Shown: positions 1 through 6,628 of the stretch, piece after piece
How the letters are laid out: each line of letters opens with the position of its first letter
Position numbering within the stretch: position 1 is the first letter of the stretch
Source: a bacterium
GTDB lineage: Bacteria; Bacillota; Clostridia; Oscillospirales; Acutalibacteraceae
Assembly: GCA_004560045.1 (NCBI GenBank)
Contig: SFWF01000023.1
Location: 1-19,448 of the forward strand
DNA length: 19,448 nt
Reading direction: 5' to 3'
Translations under genes and position numbers: made by a program
The notes under the pieces: model-generated
What the model was told of the DNA's origin: nothing
Databases searched by the model: none
Seen by the model: the letters and a program-made list of their open reading frames with translations, nothing else

Positions 1-23
1 TGCGGCTCGGTCTCTCGCGGCTC

Positions 24-44
24 TGACGACGCACTGTGTCGTCA
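24..44. repeat. Short inverted repeat in the left-edge non-coding DNA
   Basis: TGACGAC at 24-30 is matched by its exact complement GTCGTCA at 38-44 around a 7-nt loop. No T-tract follows, so it is not an obvious terminator. The surrounding 1-88 is GC-rich, has no ribosome binding site or start codon I would trust, and holds no recognisable gene. It may be the 3' flank of a gene outside the window. Confidence 0.4.
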
Positions 45-88
45 TTCACTACCGCTCGTACGCTTCGCTACCCTGCTAGGGAAGGCCG

Positions 89-123
89 ACGGATACCGAA
101 GCAGTCTTATTTTCGGTATCCGT
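89..123 (+). repeat. Dispersed hairpin repeat, left copy (ACGGATACCGAA stem)
   Basis: ACGGATACCGAA (89-100) and TTCGGTATCCGT (112-123) form a perfect 12-bp stem with an 11-nt loop, followed on the plus strand by a short T run. The same stem, and the same GGATACCGAAGCA left arm running into the loop, recurs at 19261-19301 in the same orientation. It is therefore a dispersed element and not a private terminator. A plus-strand terminator role for a gene left of the window is possible but unproven. Confidence 0.75.
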
Positions 124-129
124 TTTAAA

Positions 130-150
130 TTTCAACTTTCAATTTTCAAT
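130..150. repeat. Heptamer tandem repeat TTTCAAY x3
   Basis: Three head-to-tail 7-mers are seen: TTTCAAC at 130-136, then TTTCAAT at 137-143 and 144-150. They start 7 bases after the hairpin repeat. The region is AT-rich with no ribosome binding site or coding sense. Confidence 0.7.
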
Positions 151-183
151 TATATATCTGCGCCGAAGGCGTTACTCTTTTCT

Positions 184-211
184 GTTCACTGTCCACTGTC
201 CACTGTCCACT
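184..211. repeat. Heptamer tandem repeat GTYCACT x4
   Basis: Four contiguous 7-mers occur: GTTCACT at 184-190, then three identical GTCCACT units at 191-197, 198-204 and 205-211. On the minus strand this reads as repeated AGTGGAC. It is non-coding and lies between groEL and the left hairpin repeat. Confidence 0.8.
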
Positions 212-212
212 G

Positions 213-240
213 CGACCCTCGTCCCCAGGCCCTCGTCCCT
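213..240 (-). repeat. Heptad array RGGGNNN x4 (left copy)
   Basis: Read on the minus strand, four consecutive 7-mers fit RGGGNNN: AGGGACG (234-240), AGGGCCT (227-233), GGGGACG (220-226) and AGGGTCG (213-219). A second array obeying the same rule lies at 19208-19235 on the plus strand. In both places the array reads towards the ACGGATACCGA hairpin. Confidence 0.65.
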
Positions 241-244
241 AACC

Positions 245-271
245 TTTCCCATTTCCCCTTTCCCCTTTCCC
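245..271. repeat. Heptamer tandem repeat TTTCCCH x4
   Basis: TTTCCCA (245-251), TTTCCCC (252-258), TTTCCCC (259-265) and a final TTTCCC (266-271) form a near-perfect 7-bp tandem array. It lies immediately beyond the groEL terminator. No coding capacity is apparent. Confidence 0.75.
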
Positions 272-274
272 TAA

Positions 275-302
275 AAAAAAAGACCCTTTCGGGTCTTTTT
301 TT
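275..302 (-). terminator. Intrinsic terminator of the groESL operon
   Basis: AAAAAAAGACCC (275-286) pairs with GGGTCTTTTTTT (291-302) around a TTTC loop, giving a symmetric stem with U-tracts on either strand. On the minus strand it begins two bases after the groEL stop codon (304-306), so it should end groESL transcripts. It could also stop plus-strand transcripts entering from the left. Confidence 0.9.
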
Positions 303-303
303 A

Positions 304-1944
304 TCAGTACATTCCGCCGCCTGCGGCTGCTGCAGCGGCTGCGGCCGCCTTGTTTGCCTTGGCGTCTTCTTTATTTTCTGCAACGAGGGTCTCGGTGGTG
401 AGGACCATAGAGGCTACCGATGCGGCATTCTGAAGAGCAGAACGGGTAACCTTGGTAGGATCGACGATACCTGCCTCGATCATATCGACGTAGGTCTCGT
501 TATAAGCGTCGAAGCCGTAGTTTGCCTTATCCTCAGAAACGATCTTCTCTATGATGACCGAGCCTTCAAGGCCTGCGTTTAAGGCGATCTGACGGATAGG
601 AGCCTCAAGAGCCTTAAGGACGATATTAACACCCGTCTTTTCGTCGCCCTCGGTAGCATCGAGGAGAGCCTTAACCGAGGGAATGGCATTAACTAAAGCA
701 GTACCGCCGCCTGCAACGATGCCTTCCTCGACGGCGGCCTTGGTAGCGGCAAGAGCGTCTTCGATTCTGAGCTTCTGCTCCTTCATCTCAACCTCGGTAG
801 CGGCTCCGACCTTGATTACTGCAACGCCGCCTGCAAGCTTGGCAAGGCGCTCGTTAAGCTTCTCGCGGTCGAACTCAGAGGTAGTAACGGCGATCTGATT
901 CTTGATCTGAGCAACTCTGTCCTTAATTGCGTCGGGTGAGCCTGCGCCGTCGACGATGATGGTGTTTTCCTTACCGACCTTGACCTGACGGGCACGGCCG
1001 AGCTGAGTCATTTGAGTCTCCTTAAGGTCGAGACCGAGCTCCTCGGTAATAACCTCACCGCCTGTAAGGATAGCAATATCCTGAAGCATTTCTTTTCTTC
1101 TGTCGCCAAAGCCGGGAGCCTTAACACCAACGCAGACGAAGGTTCCGCGAAGCTTATTAACGATAAGGGTGGAGAGAGCCTCGCCCTCGATGTCCTCGGC
1201 GATAATAACAAGCTTTTTGCCGGCCTGAACGATCTGCTCAAGAATGGGAAGGATATCCTGAACAGAGGAGATCTTTTTATCGGTTATAAGAAGGAACGCG
1301 TCATCGATAACGGCCTCCATCTTATCGGTATCGGTAACCATATAGGGGGTGATGTAGCCGCGGTCGAACTGCATACCCTCGACGACCTCACTGTAGGTTT
1401 CGGCGGTCTTGGATTCTTCAACCGTAATAACTCCGTCGGCAGAAACCTTTTCCATAGCCTCGGCGATAAGCTTTCCTACGAAATTATCACCTGCGGAAAC
1501 GGTAGCAACACGCTCGATATCGGCGGTTCCCGTAACCTTTTTGGAGTTAGCGATAACCGTTTCTACTGCGGTATCAACGGCCTTCTTGATTCCCTTTTTA
1601 ACCACCATTGGATTAGCGCCTGCGGCAACGTTCTTCATTCCCTCTAAGATAAGGGCCTGAGCAAGAACGGTTGCGGTAGTGGTACCGTCACCTGCGCAGT
1701 CGTTGGTCTTGGTAGCGACCTCTTTAACGAGCTGTGCTCCCATATTTTCGAAGGGATTATCAAGCTCTACTTCCTTAGCGATTGTAACGCCGTCGTTAGT
1801 GATAAGAGGAGCGCCGTAGCTGCGCTCTAAGACAGCGTTTCTGCCCTTGGGTCCAAGGGTCACCTTAACGGCGTTAGCAATTTTGTCAACGCCTGCCTGA
1901 AGGGCTTTTCTGGCCTCTTCACCAAAAATAATTTCTTTTGCCAT
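304..1944 (-). CDS. groEL: Chaperonin GroEL (Hsp60)
   Basis: This is the 60-kDa cytosolic chaperonin that folds proteins in an ATP-driven double-ring chamber capped by GroES. The 546-residue length is normal, and the N-terminal region around GPKGRNAVLE and the ATP-binding GDGTTTAT motif are intact. The start is the ATG behind a GGAGG site 20 bp after groES. The C-terminus is unusual. The usual flexible Gly-Gly-Met repeats are reduced to nine alanines, three glycines, Met and Tyr, encoded by a GC-rich run just before the stop. The gene is the last in a groES-groEL operon under CIRCE control and is closed by a strong terminator. The identification is certain. Confidence 0.99.
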   Translation of the reverse strand: MAKEIIFGEEARKALQAGVDKIANAVKVTLGPKGRNAVLERSYGAPLITNDGVTIAKEVELDNPFENMGAQLVKEVATKTNDCAGDGTTTATVLAQALILEGMKNVAAGANPMVVKKGIKKAVDTAVETVIANSKKVTGTADIERVATVSAGDNFVGKLIAEAMEKVSADGVITVEESKTAETYSEVVEGMQFDRGYITPYMVTDTDKMEAVIDDAFLLITDKKISSVQDILPILEQIVQAGKKLVIIAEDIEGEALSTLIVNKLRGTFVCVGVKAPGFGDRRKEMLQDIAILTGGEVITEELGLDLKETQMTQLGRARQVKVGKENTIIVDGAGSPDAIKDRVAQIKNQIAVTTSEFDREKLNERLAKLAGGVAVIKVGAATEVEMKEQKLRIEDALAATKAAVEEGIVAGGGTALVNAIPSVKALLDATEGDEKTGVNIVLKALEAPIRQIALNAGLEGSVIIEKIVSEDKANYGFDAYNETYVDMIEAGIVDPTKVTRSALQNAASVASMVLTTETLVAENKEDAKANKAAAAAAAAAGGGMY

Positions 1945-1964
1945 TTTATATTGCCTCCAAAAAA

Positions 1965-2249
1965 TTACTCAACGATTGCAAGTATATCCGACTGACGGAC
2001 GATGGAGTACTCTTCTCCGTCGACCTTAACTTCGGTTCCTGCGTACTTTGCGGTTATGACCTTATCGCCGACCTTAACGAACATTTCTACGTCGTTTCCG
2101 TCGACCTTGCCGCCGGGGCCTACGGCCACTACCTCGGCAATTTCGGGCTTTTCTTTAGCCGACGCGGTAAGGATGATTCCGCTTTTGGTCGTTTCTTCAG
2201 CCTCGCAGGACTTTAAAACGACCCTGTCACATAAGGGTTTAATTGTCAT
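1965..2249 (-). CDS. groES: Co-chaperonin GroES (Hsp10)
   Basis: GroES is the heptameric lid of the GroEL chamber. The 94-residue product starts MTIKPLCDRVVLK and carries the mobile-loop region around TTKSGIILTASAKEKP, with the late VDGEEYSIVRQSDILA strand typical of the family. The chosen ATG (2247-2249) has GGAGG about 9 nt upstream. A longer reading from 2264 would add five residues that the family lacks and would consume that ribosome binding site. The gene is first in the operon, about 33 bp downstream of the CIRCE operator, and groEL follows after 20 bp. Confidence 0.98.
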   Translation of the reverse strand: MTIKPLCDRVVLKSCEAEETTKSGIILTASAKEKPEIAEVVAVGPGGKVDGNDVEMFVKVGDKVITAKYAGTEVKVDGEEYSIVRQSDILAIVE

Positions 2250-2281
2250 TTTAAATGCCTCCAAACAATATTAGCTATAAG

Positions 2282-2312
2282 AATTAGCACTCTAAGTTTC
2301 CGAGTGCTAATT
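2282..2312. promoter_or_regulatory. CIRCE operator (HrcA binding site) of groESL
   Basis: TTAGCACTC (2284-2292), a 9-nt spacer and GAGTGCTAA (2302-2310) match the canonical CIRCE palindrome exactly. The arms extend to 11 bp with flanking AA/TT. In Firmicutes this element is bound by the repressor HrcA, which GroEL keeps active when chaperone is in excess. Its place between the -10 region and groES implies HrcA-controlled heat induction. hrcA itself is not in the window. Confidence 0.98.
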
Positions 2313-2314
2313 AT

Positions 2315-2342
2315 ATTTTACCAAGTTTTTCTTAAAAATCAA
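2315..2342 (-). promoter_or_regulatory. Probable sigma-A promoter of groESL
   Basis: On the minus strand TTGATT (2337-2342) and TAAAAT (2315-2320) are separated by 16 bp. Transcription would start at the edge of CIRCE, the usual arrangement. An alternative perfect TATAAT lies at 2310-2315 but lacks a good -35 partner at 17 bp. Confidence 0.6.
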
Positions 2343-2369
2343 GGGGTTTTATAAAAGTTATTAATTTAT

Positions 2370-3263
2370 TCATATTTCGGCGGGTAAAGCAAAGTTTATG
2401 GCCTTCTCGAGTATTTTGCATTTAAGGCTTTTGGTATGTATTATTTCGCCGTCGAGGCTTACGGGGATCTCCTTTTCGGCCTCAAATTCGAAGCTTTTGT
2501 ACCTACCCGAGGTACACTCGTCAATTTTTTCGTGCTGACCCTTTTTATAAAGAGGTAAAAGGCCGAATATCTGACGCTTTTTAATGGTATCGATGGTCAC
2601 ACAGTTTAAAACTCCGTCGGTAATGTCGGCACCCGGCGCGCTTATATAGCCTCCACCGTATACGGGGGCGTTTGCACAGACAGCAAAGAGGAAGCTACCC
2701 TCCTTAAAAAGCTTTCCGTCGGCCATAACCTTCATTTTTATACCGATCTTTCCGAGGAAGGTCTTTATAAGGGCCAAATTATAGGCCATATTGCCCGAGA
2801 TTAAAGGCAGACGCTTATAACGCTGCATAGTGTCGGCGACCTGAGCGTCGAGACCTGCACAGCACTGATTCATACAGTACTTATCCCCCGCCTTTATAAG
2901 GTCTATCGGGAGAAGGGTTCCGTTTTTCTGCGCCCCGATGTTTAAAAAGCGCTTTTTCAAATCGAAGCCGAAGAATTTTATAAAATCGTTGGCTGAGCCT
3001 GTCGGAATAACGCCGATAGCCGCGTTTTTACGGCCCGCAATTCCGTTTAAGACCTCAAAGGAGGTTCCGTCGCCGCCGCAGGCAAAAACTCTTACCTCAT
3101 CGCCTGTTTCGGCCTCGGCCGCCGCCATACGCTCGGCGTCGCCTGACGCTTCGGTTATAAGAATTTTAGCCTCGTCTCCGTATACCTTTTTAATATCCTC
3201 GGTAAGCTTTTGGGTACTGTCCTTTTTTCCTGCCGCGGGGTTTATGATGTATACGTCCCTCAT
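2370..3263 (-). CDS. Diacylglycerol kinase-family lipid kinase (DgkB/YegS-like)
   Basis: This 297-residue protein belongs to the soluble DAGK catalytic family, which phosphorylates diacylglycerol or related lipids using ATP and recycles lipid from teichoic-acid and membrane metabolism. Visible signatures are NPAAGK at residues 8-13, GGDGT at 63-67 followed by EVLNG, and a GSAND nucleotide-loop motif at 89-93 (more often GTxND). A beta-rich C-terminal half ends with the PVSLDGEI segment typical of the family. The exact substrate cannot be told from sequence, since sphingoid or other lipid kinases share the fold. The ATG follows an AGGAG site that almost touches the stop of the methyltransferase gene, so the two genes are probably co-transcribed. 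Confidence 0.88.
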   Translation of the reverse strand: MRDVYIINPAAGKKDSTQKLTEDIKKVYGDEAKILITEASGDAERMAAAEAETGDEVRVFACGGDGTSFEVLNGIAGRKNAAIGVIPTGSANDFIKFFGFDLKKRFLNIGAQKNGTLLPIDLIKAGDKYCMNQCCAGLDAQVADTMQRYKRLPLISGNMAYNLALIKTFLGKIGIKMKVMADGKLFKEGSFLFAVCANAPVYGGGYISAPGADITDGVLNCVTIDTIKKRQIFGLLPLYKKGQHEKIDECTSGRYKSFEFEAEKEIPVSLDGEIIHTKSLKCKILEKAINFALPAEI

Positions 3264-3276
3264 AAATTTTCTCCTA

Positions 3277-4395
3277 TTATTTAAAATACATAAAGAGTTG
3301 GCATTTTATCATTCCGTTATAAAGCTTTCGGCGTTTATCCGCATTTCTTCCGAAAAGCTTTTCGAAATCCTCATCGGGGCTTATGACGAAGTATTTTTTA
3401 CCCTGACCGGGAACGAATACGTTGCCCATAACCTTATATATCTCCTGCGCCTGCTTTATATCGAGCAGACGCTCGCCGTAGGGAGGATTGGTAACGGTTA
3501 AAAATCTTCCGTCGGGGGCCTTGAAGTCTTTAATATCGCCGAGGGATACCTTAACGTATTTCGAAACGCCTGCCTTAGCGGCGTTTTCTTCGGCAAGCTT
3601 TACCGCCGCGGGGTCGATATCGGTACCGTAGGCTCTGAAATCGATGTCTCTGAGTATCTTATCCTGCGCCGCCATTCTTTCCTCACGCCATACCTGCTCG
3701 GGAACGAAGCCAAAGCGCTCGGCCGCAAAGAAACGGCGAAGTCCGGGAGCCATTTTAAGGGCCATCATAGCCGACTCGATAAGGATGGTACCGCTTCCGC
3801 AGAAGGGGTCGTAAAGGGTCGTATCGGGGAAGATACGGGCCGTATCGCATATAGCGGCGGCTAAGGTCTCTTTAAGGGGGGCCTCGTTGGATTTTCTTCG
3901 GTATCCGCGTTTATGAAGACCCTCGCCCGAGGTATCGATCATAACGGTCACGCGATTTTTAAGAATTGAAAAACGGATCTTTACCTCGTAGGCCGTCTCG
4001 GGAAACCAGCTTATTTTATAAACCAATTTAAGCCTTTCGACTATGGCTTTTTTGATTATCGACTGACAGTCGGGGATACTGTGCAGGGTTGAATTAAGGC
4101 TATAGCCGTTTACGGGGAAGGCGTCGTCTCGGCCGATAAACTCCTCCCAAGGGATAGCCTTTACGTTTTGGAAAAGCTCCTCAAAGCTTTCGGCATCGAA
4201 CTCGCCCGCATTTATGCAGATTCGCTCGCAGTAGCGGGAATTTATATTGGCACGGGCCAACACATTAAGGTCGCCCTCGAAGTTTACGCGACCGTTTTCG
4301 GCCTTTACATTTTCGGCGCCCATACGTTCAAGCTCGAAGGCGGCAATTCCTTCAACTCCGAAAAGGCAGGGCGCGGTATATTTAAGTTTCGTCAT
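3277..4395 (-). CDS. THUMP-domain class I SAM RNA methyltransferase (RlmL/YpsC-like)
   Basis: The 372-residue product resembles the bacterial THUMP methyltransferases that make N2-methylguanosine in 23S rRNA. An N-terminal ferredoxin-like plus THUMP region (about 1-160) is followed by a Rossmann methyltransferase. The latter has DPFCGSGT (196-203) for AdoMet binding and NPPY (303-306), the catalytic motif of N-methylating enzymes. I start it at the ATG at 4395, 11 bases after the fumarase stop and preceded by a GGAG site. A longer reading from 4443 would overlap fumarase and add residues without similarity. The target base is inferred from the family. Confidence 0.9.
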   Translation of the reverse strand: MTKLKYTAPCLFGVEGIAAFELERMGAENVKAENGRVNFEGDLNVLARANINSRYCERICINAGEFDAESFEELFQNVKAIPWEEFIGRDDAFPVNGYSLNSTLHSIPDCQSIIKKAIVERLKLVYKISWFPETAYEVKIRFSILKNRVTVMIDTSGEGLHKRGYRRKSNEAPLKETLAAAICDTARIFPDTTLYDPFCGSGTILIESAMMALKMAPGLRRFFAAERFGFVPEQVWREERMAAQDKILRDIDFRAYGTDIDPAAVKLAEENAAKAGVSKYVKVSLGDIKDFKAPDGRFLTVTNPPYGERLLDIKQAQEIYKVMGNVFVPGQGKKYFVISPDEDFEKLFGRNADKRRKLYNGMIKCQLFMYFK

Positions 4396-4406
4396 TTTTG
4401 TCTCCG

Positions 4407-5252
4407 TCAGATTACAGTAGTTGCGTGGCGGGTCACGTGGCAACCGATATTAACGGCTACGGGCAGACCCGCAATATGCGTAGGTGCGGTTTCGATATTG
4501 ACTCCAAGGGCGGTGGTAACTCCGCCAAAGCCCTGCGGTCCGATATCTAAAAAATTTATTTCCTTTAAAAGCTCCCTTTCAAGCTCGGCATAAAAGGGGT
4601 CGGGGTTTCTTAGGTCGGTACTGCGGCAAAGGGCAATTTTCGAAAGCAGAGCGCACTGCTCAAAATCGCCTCCTATACCAACACCCACCACCATCGGGGG
4701 GCAAGGATTGCTTCCCGCCTTTTTAACGATATCGATAACGGCCTTTATAACGCCCTGACGTCCCATAGCGGGGGTAAGCATTGCGACGCCGCTCATATTC
4801 TCGCTTCCGAAGCCCTTGGGGGCAACCGTCAGCTTTATTTTATCGCCTTCGACAATTTTCACGTGTATTATCGCAGGGGTATTATCCCCCGTATTAACTC
4901 GGTTAAGGGGGTCCTTTACCACCGATTTTCTGAGCAGGCCCTTTTCGTAGCCCTGCCTTACACCTTCGTTTACGGCCTCCTCGAAGCTACCGCCTACAAG
5001 ATGCACGTCCTGCCCTATTTCGGCAAAGACTACCGCCATACCCGTATCCTGACATACGGGGATATCAAGCCTTTCGGCAGCATCGATATTATCGCGGATA
5101 TCGGTCATAATCGATTTCGCAAGGGGCAGGGTCTCGGCCGTCTTAGCCTCGTCGATACGGTCGATTATATCGGAGGTAAGCCGCTTGTTTGCAGAAATCG
5201 AAAGCTCGCAAACGGCGGCTTCGACCTCTTTTACTGAAATTTCTCTTATCAT
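4407..5252 (-). CDS. Fumarate hydratase class I, alpha subunit
   Basis: This is the [4Fe-4S] iron-sulfur hydrolyase subunit that with a beta subunit interconverts fumarate and L-malate (tartrate dehydratase and related enzymes share the fold). The 281 residues match the usual alpha-subunit length. The CQDTG motif near residue 67, NPCPP near 184 and NIGCH near the C-terminus supply the likely cluster cysteines, and GFGGVTTALGV is the conserved late segment. The start has AAAGGA seven bases upstream. The beta-subunit gene normally lies directly downstream, but here an RNA methyltransferase follows and an S1 protein precedes. Either the beta gene is elsewhere or the subunit pairs differently. 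The ribosome binding site abuts the T-tract of the yabR terminator. Confidence 0.93.
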   Translation of the reverse strand: MIREISVKEVEAAVCELSISANKRLTSDIIDRIDEAKTAETLPLAKSIMTDIRDNIDAAERLDIPVCQDTGMAVVFAEIGQDVHLVGGSFEEAVNEGVRQGYEKGLLRKSVVKDPLNRVNTGDNTPAIIHVKIVEGDKIKLTVAPKGFGSENMSGVAMLTPAMGRQGVIKAVIDIVKKAGSNPCPPMVVGVGIGGDFEQCALLSKIALCRSTDLRNPDPFYAELERELLKEINFLDIGPQGFGGVTTALGVNIETAPTHIAGLPVAVNIGCHVTRHATTVI

Positions 5253-5264
5253 AGTTATCCTTTT

Positions 5265-5301
5265 AAAAAAAATAGGCGGAACGCTTATGTGGTCCGCCTA
5301 T
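5265..5301 (-). terminator. Intrinsic terminator after yabR, abutting the fumarase RBS
   Basis: ATAGGCGGA (5272-5280) pairs with TCCGCCTAT (5293-5301) around a 12-nt loop. On the minus strand the stem is followed by eight T residues (5265-5272). It starts 7 bp past the yabR stop, and its T-tract runs straight into the AAAGGA ribosome binding site of the fumarase gene. Confidence 0.88.
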
Positions 5302-5308
5302 GGTTTTA

Positions 5309-5767
5309 CTATTTTGTACCGCGTCTCGAACGCTTAGCGTCGGGATTTTTGCGCTTAAGGTCCGAAAATTTTTCGTCGCTGGTGGCCTTGAATTTGCTCA
5401 TCATATCTTCAAAAGAGGTAGCTTCGCTCTTTTTGGCGGTCCAGACGTAGGAACCGTCGGGAGCGGGCGCGGAAGCCTTTGGATTATAGGCTTTTTTCTC
5501 GCGGCGCTCGGGCTTTTGAGCTTCGGTGTCTTTAGGCTGCGCCTGCTTAATACTGAGGCTGATTTTTCCGTCGTCGGATACCGAAAGAATCTTTAGCTTT
5601 ACGCTATCGTTTTCTTTAACGAAATCGCGGATCTCGCTGACGTAGGTGTGGGCGATTTCGGAAATATGTACCATACCTGATTTTCCTTCACCAAGGTCGA
5701 CAAATACTCCGTAATCTTTAACTGCTGTGATTTTTCCTTCGACGATATCGCCTACTGTGAGCTGCAT
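5309..5767 (-). CDS. yabR: S1 RNA-binding domain protein (YabR family)
   Basis: This 152-residue protein has one S1 OB-fold (residues 1-75) with the hallmark VGDIVEGKITAVKDYGVFVDLG start and a GMVHISEIA strand. A basic, charged, probably disordered tail follows with a short SFEDMMSKFK motif seen in clostridial homologues. S1 proteins of this type bind RNA or the ribosome. YabR itself has no firmly assigned reaction. The position directly after divIC matches the Bacillus subtilis order yabO-yabP-yabQ-divIC-yabR, which supports the name. The start has a GGAGGAG site about 9 nt upstream. Confidence 0.9.
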   Translation of the reverse strand: MQLTVGDIVEGKITAVKDYGVFVDLGEGKSGMVHISEIAHTYVSEIRDFVKENDSVKLKILSVSDDGKISLSIKQAQPKDTEAQKPERREKKAYNPKASAPAPDGSYVWTAKKSEATSFEDMMSKFKATSDEKFSDLKRKNPDAKRSRRGTK

Positions 5768-5812
5768 TAGGTTTGCTCCTCCTCGAAAATGACCGTTAAA
5801 CTGCCGAAAAAA

Positions 5813-6133
5813 CTAACTTCCCGAAATATCCTCAAATACGACGTCGCCGGGATAGCCGTAGCCCTGATCGTAAAGCTCCTGCTCAAAAAGGTCCTTAATA
5901 TCCTCGTTTTCGAGAAGCTCCTCAACGTCCTTGCCTTCGAAATCCTCGGCGGTAATATTACCTACGGAGTTTTCTTTTTCGTCAATTCTGTTTTCGGTTT
6001 CGCGGTTCAAAGCGTCGTAGCCGGCTTTTTCATCTTTTTTCGCGCTAAGCTCGCCGAAAAGACCCGAAAGAGAAAAAACCATATAACCGCAAAAGGCCAC
6101 TATTAGGATGCTTAAAAGTATACTTTTTCTCAT
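5813..6133 (-). CDS. divIC: Septum formation initiator DivIC (FtsB family)
   Basis: DivIC is a small bitopic membrane protein of the divisome that acts with FtsL and DivIB/FtsQ to activate septal peptidoglycan synthesis. The 106-residue product has a short basic N-terminus, one transmembrane helix (about residues 4-22), a charged coiled-coil-like stretch, and the typical YGYPGDVVF ending. I chose the ATG at 6133 because AAGGAAAGGA lies just upstream. A GTG 48 bases earlier has no ribosome binding site and gives a hydrophilic extension. The acidic segment between coil and tail seems somewhat longer than usual. A good promoter lies inside the end of yabQ. Confidence 0.88.
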   Translation of the reverse strand: MRKSILLSILIVAFCGYMVFSLSGLFGELSAKKDEKAGYDALNRETENRIDEKENSVGNITAEDFEGKDVEELLENEDIKDLFEQELYDQGYGYPGDVVFEDISGS

Positions 6134-6172
6134 TTTTCGTTCCTTTCCTTGACCCTTAGGGCAGTTTTCTTT

Positions 6173-6202
6173 AGTATACACTATCTATTGACTTTTTTTC
6201 AA
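6173..6202 (-). promoter_or_regulatory. Probable internal promoter for divIC-yabR
   Basis: On the minus strand TTGAAA (6197-6202) and TATACT (6173-6178) are 18 bp apart, each matching sigma-A consensus at five of six bases. The predicted start lies roughly 30 bases before divIC. It would let the essential division gene be expressed in growth independently of the sporulation genes yabP and yabQ. Confidence 0.6.
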
Positions 6203-6625
6203 CCTTTTTTTAATAATTTCGGATATTTTTTTAATGATTTTTGAAAAAAAGGTTATCACAGGCGAAAAAACGGCCTTTATCCCTCTGTTCAAAAGAGAAA
6301 AAAGGACCCTGATCGGCTTGATAACAAGGGCCGCCGCAAGTCTCAGTACGGGAGACAGGGCCTTTTTATAGGCGGCAAAGCCAAGGGCCGCTCCGAGCAG
6401 CAGATAACCCCTCACCTCCCCGTTAGTTACGGTTAAAAGAAAACAGAAATTTATAACGGCAATAAAGGCGAAGTATAAAAGGTCTACGGCAAATACCGAG
6501 ATGGCCGAAGCTTCCCGTCTTCGGACGGGAAATCGGAAAAGGTCGTAGATAAGTCCGTATATACCTCCGAGAAGAATACTTTTTAAAAAGGAAAATATCT
6601 GGGCGGCAAAATCTATTTCCCACAT
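6185..6625 (-). CDS. yabQ: Spore cortex biosynthesis membrane protein YabQ
   Basis: YabQ is a polytopic membrane protein needed for spore cortex formation in Bacillus. The 146-residue product has about four hydrophobic segments (near residues 7-25, 42-65, 72-88 and 95-127) and a very basic C-terminus (KKISEIIKKRLKKS). A GGIYGLIYDLFR region in the first helix is typical of the family. The ATG is 3 bp after the yabP stop and has only a weak ribosome binding site, which suggests translational coupling. Sequence similarity within this family is low, so gene order (yabP-yabQ-divIC) carries much of the weight. Confidence 0.88.
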   Translation of the reverse strand: MWEIDFAAQIFSFLKSILLGGIYGLIYDLFRFPVRRREASAISVFAVDLLYFAFIAVINFCFLLTVTNGEVRGYLLLGAALGFAAYKKALSPVLRLAAALVIKPIRVLFSLLNRGIKAVFSPVITFFSKIIKKISEIIKKRLKKSQ

Positions 6626-6628
6626 ACT

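Noticed and set aside
130..271. CRISPR array
   Set aside because: The repeats are 7-mers without spacers, differ in sequence from block to block, and no cas gene is present.
1..303. Stop-free plus-strand frame through the repeat region
   Set aside because: The translation is repetitive and runs into the groEL antisense strand. There is no start or ribosome binding site, and 7-bp repeats rotate through the frames rather than keeping one protein repeat.
1012..1647. Plus-strand open frame of 211 codons within groEL
   Set aside because: It is antisense to conserved GroEL codons, has a low-complexity composition and no supporting signals.
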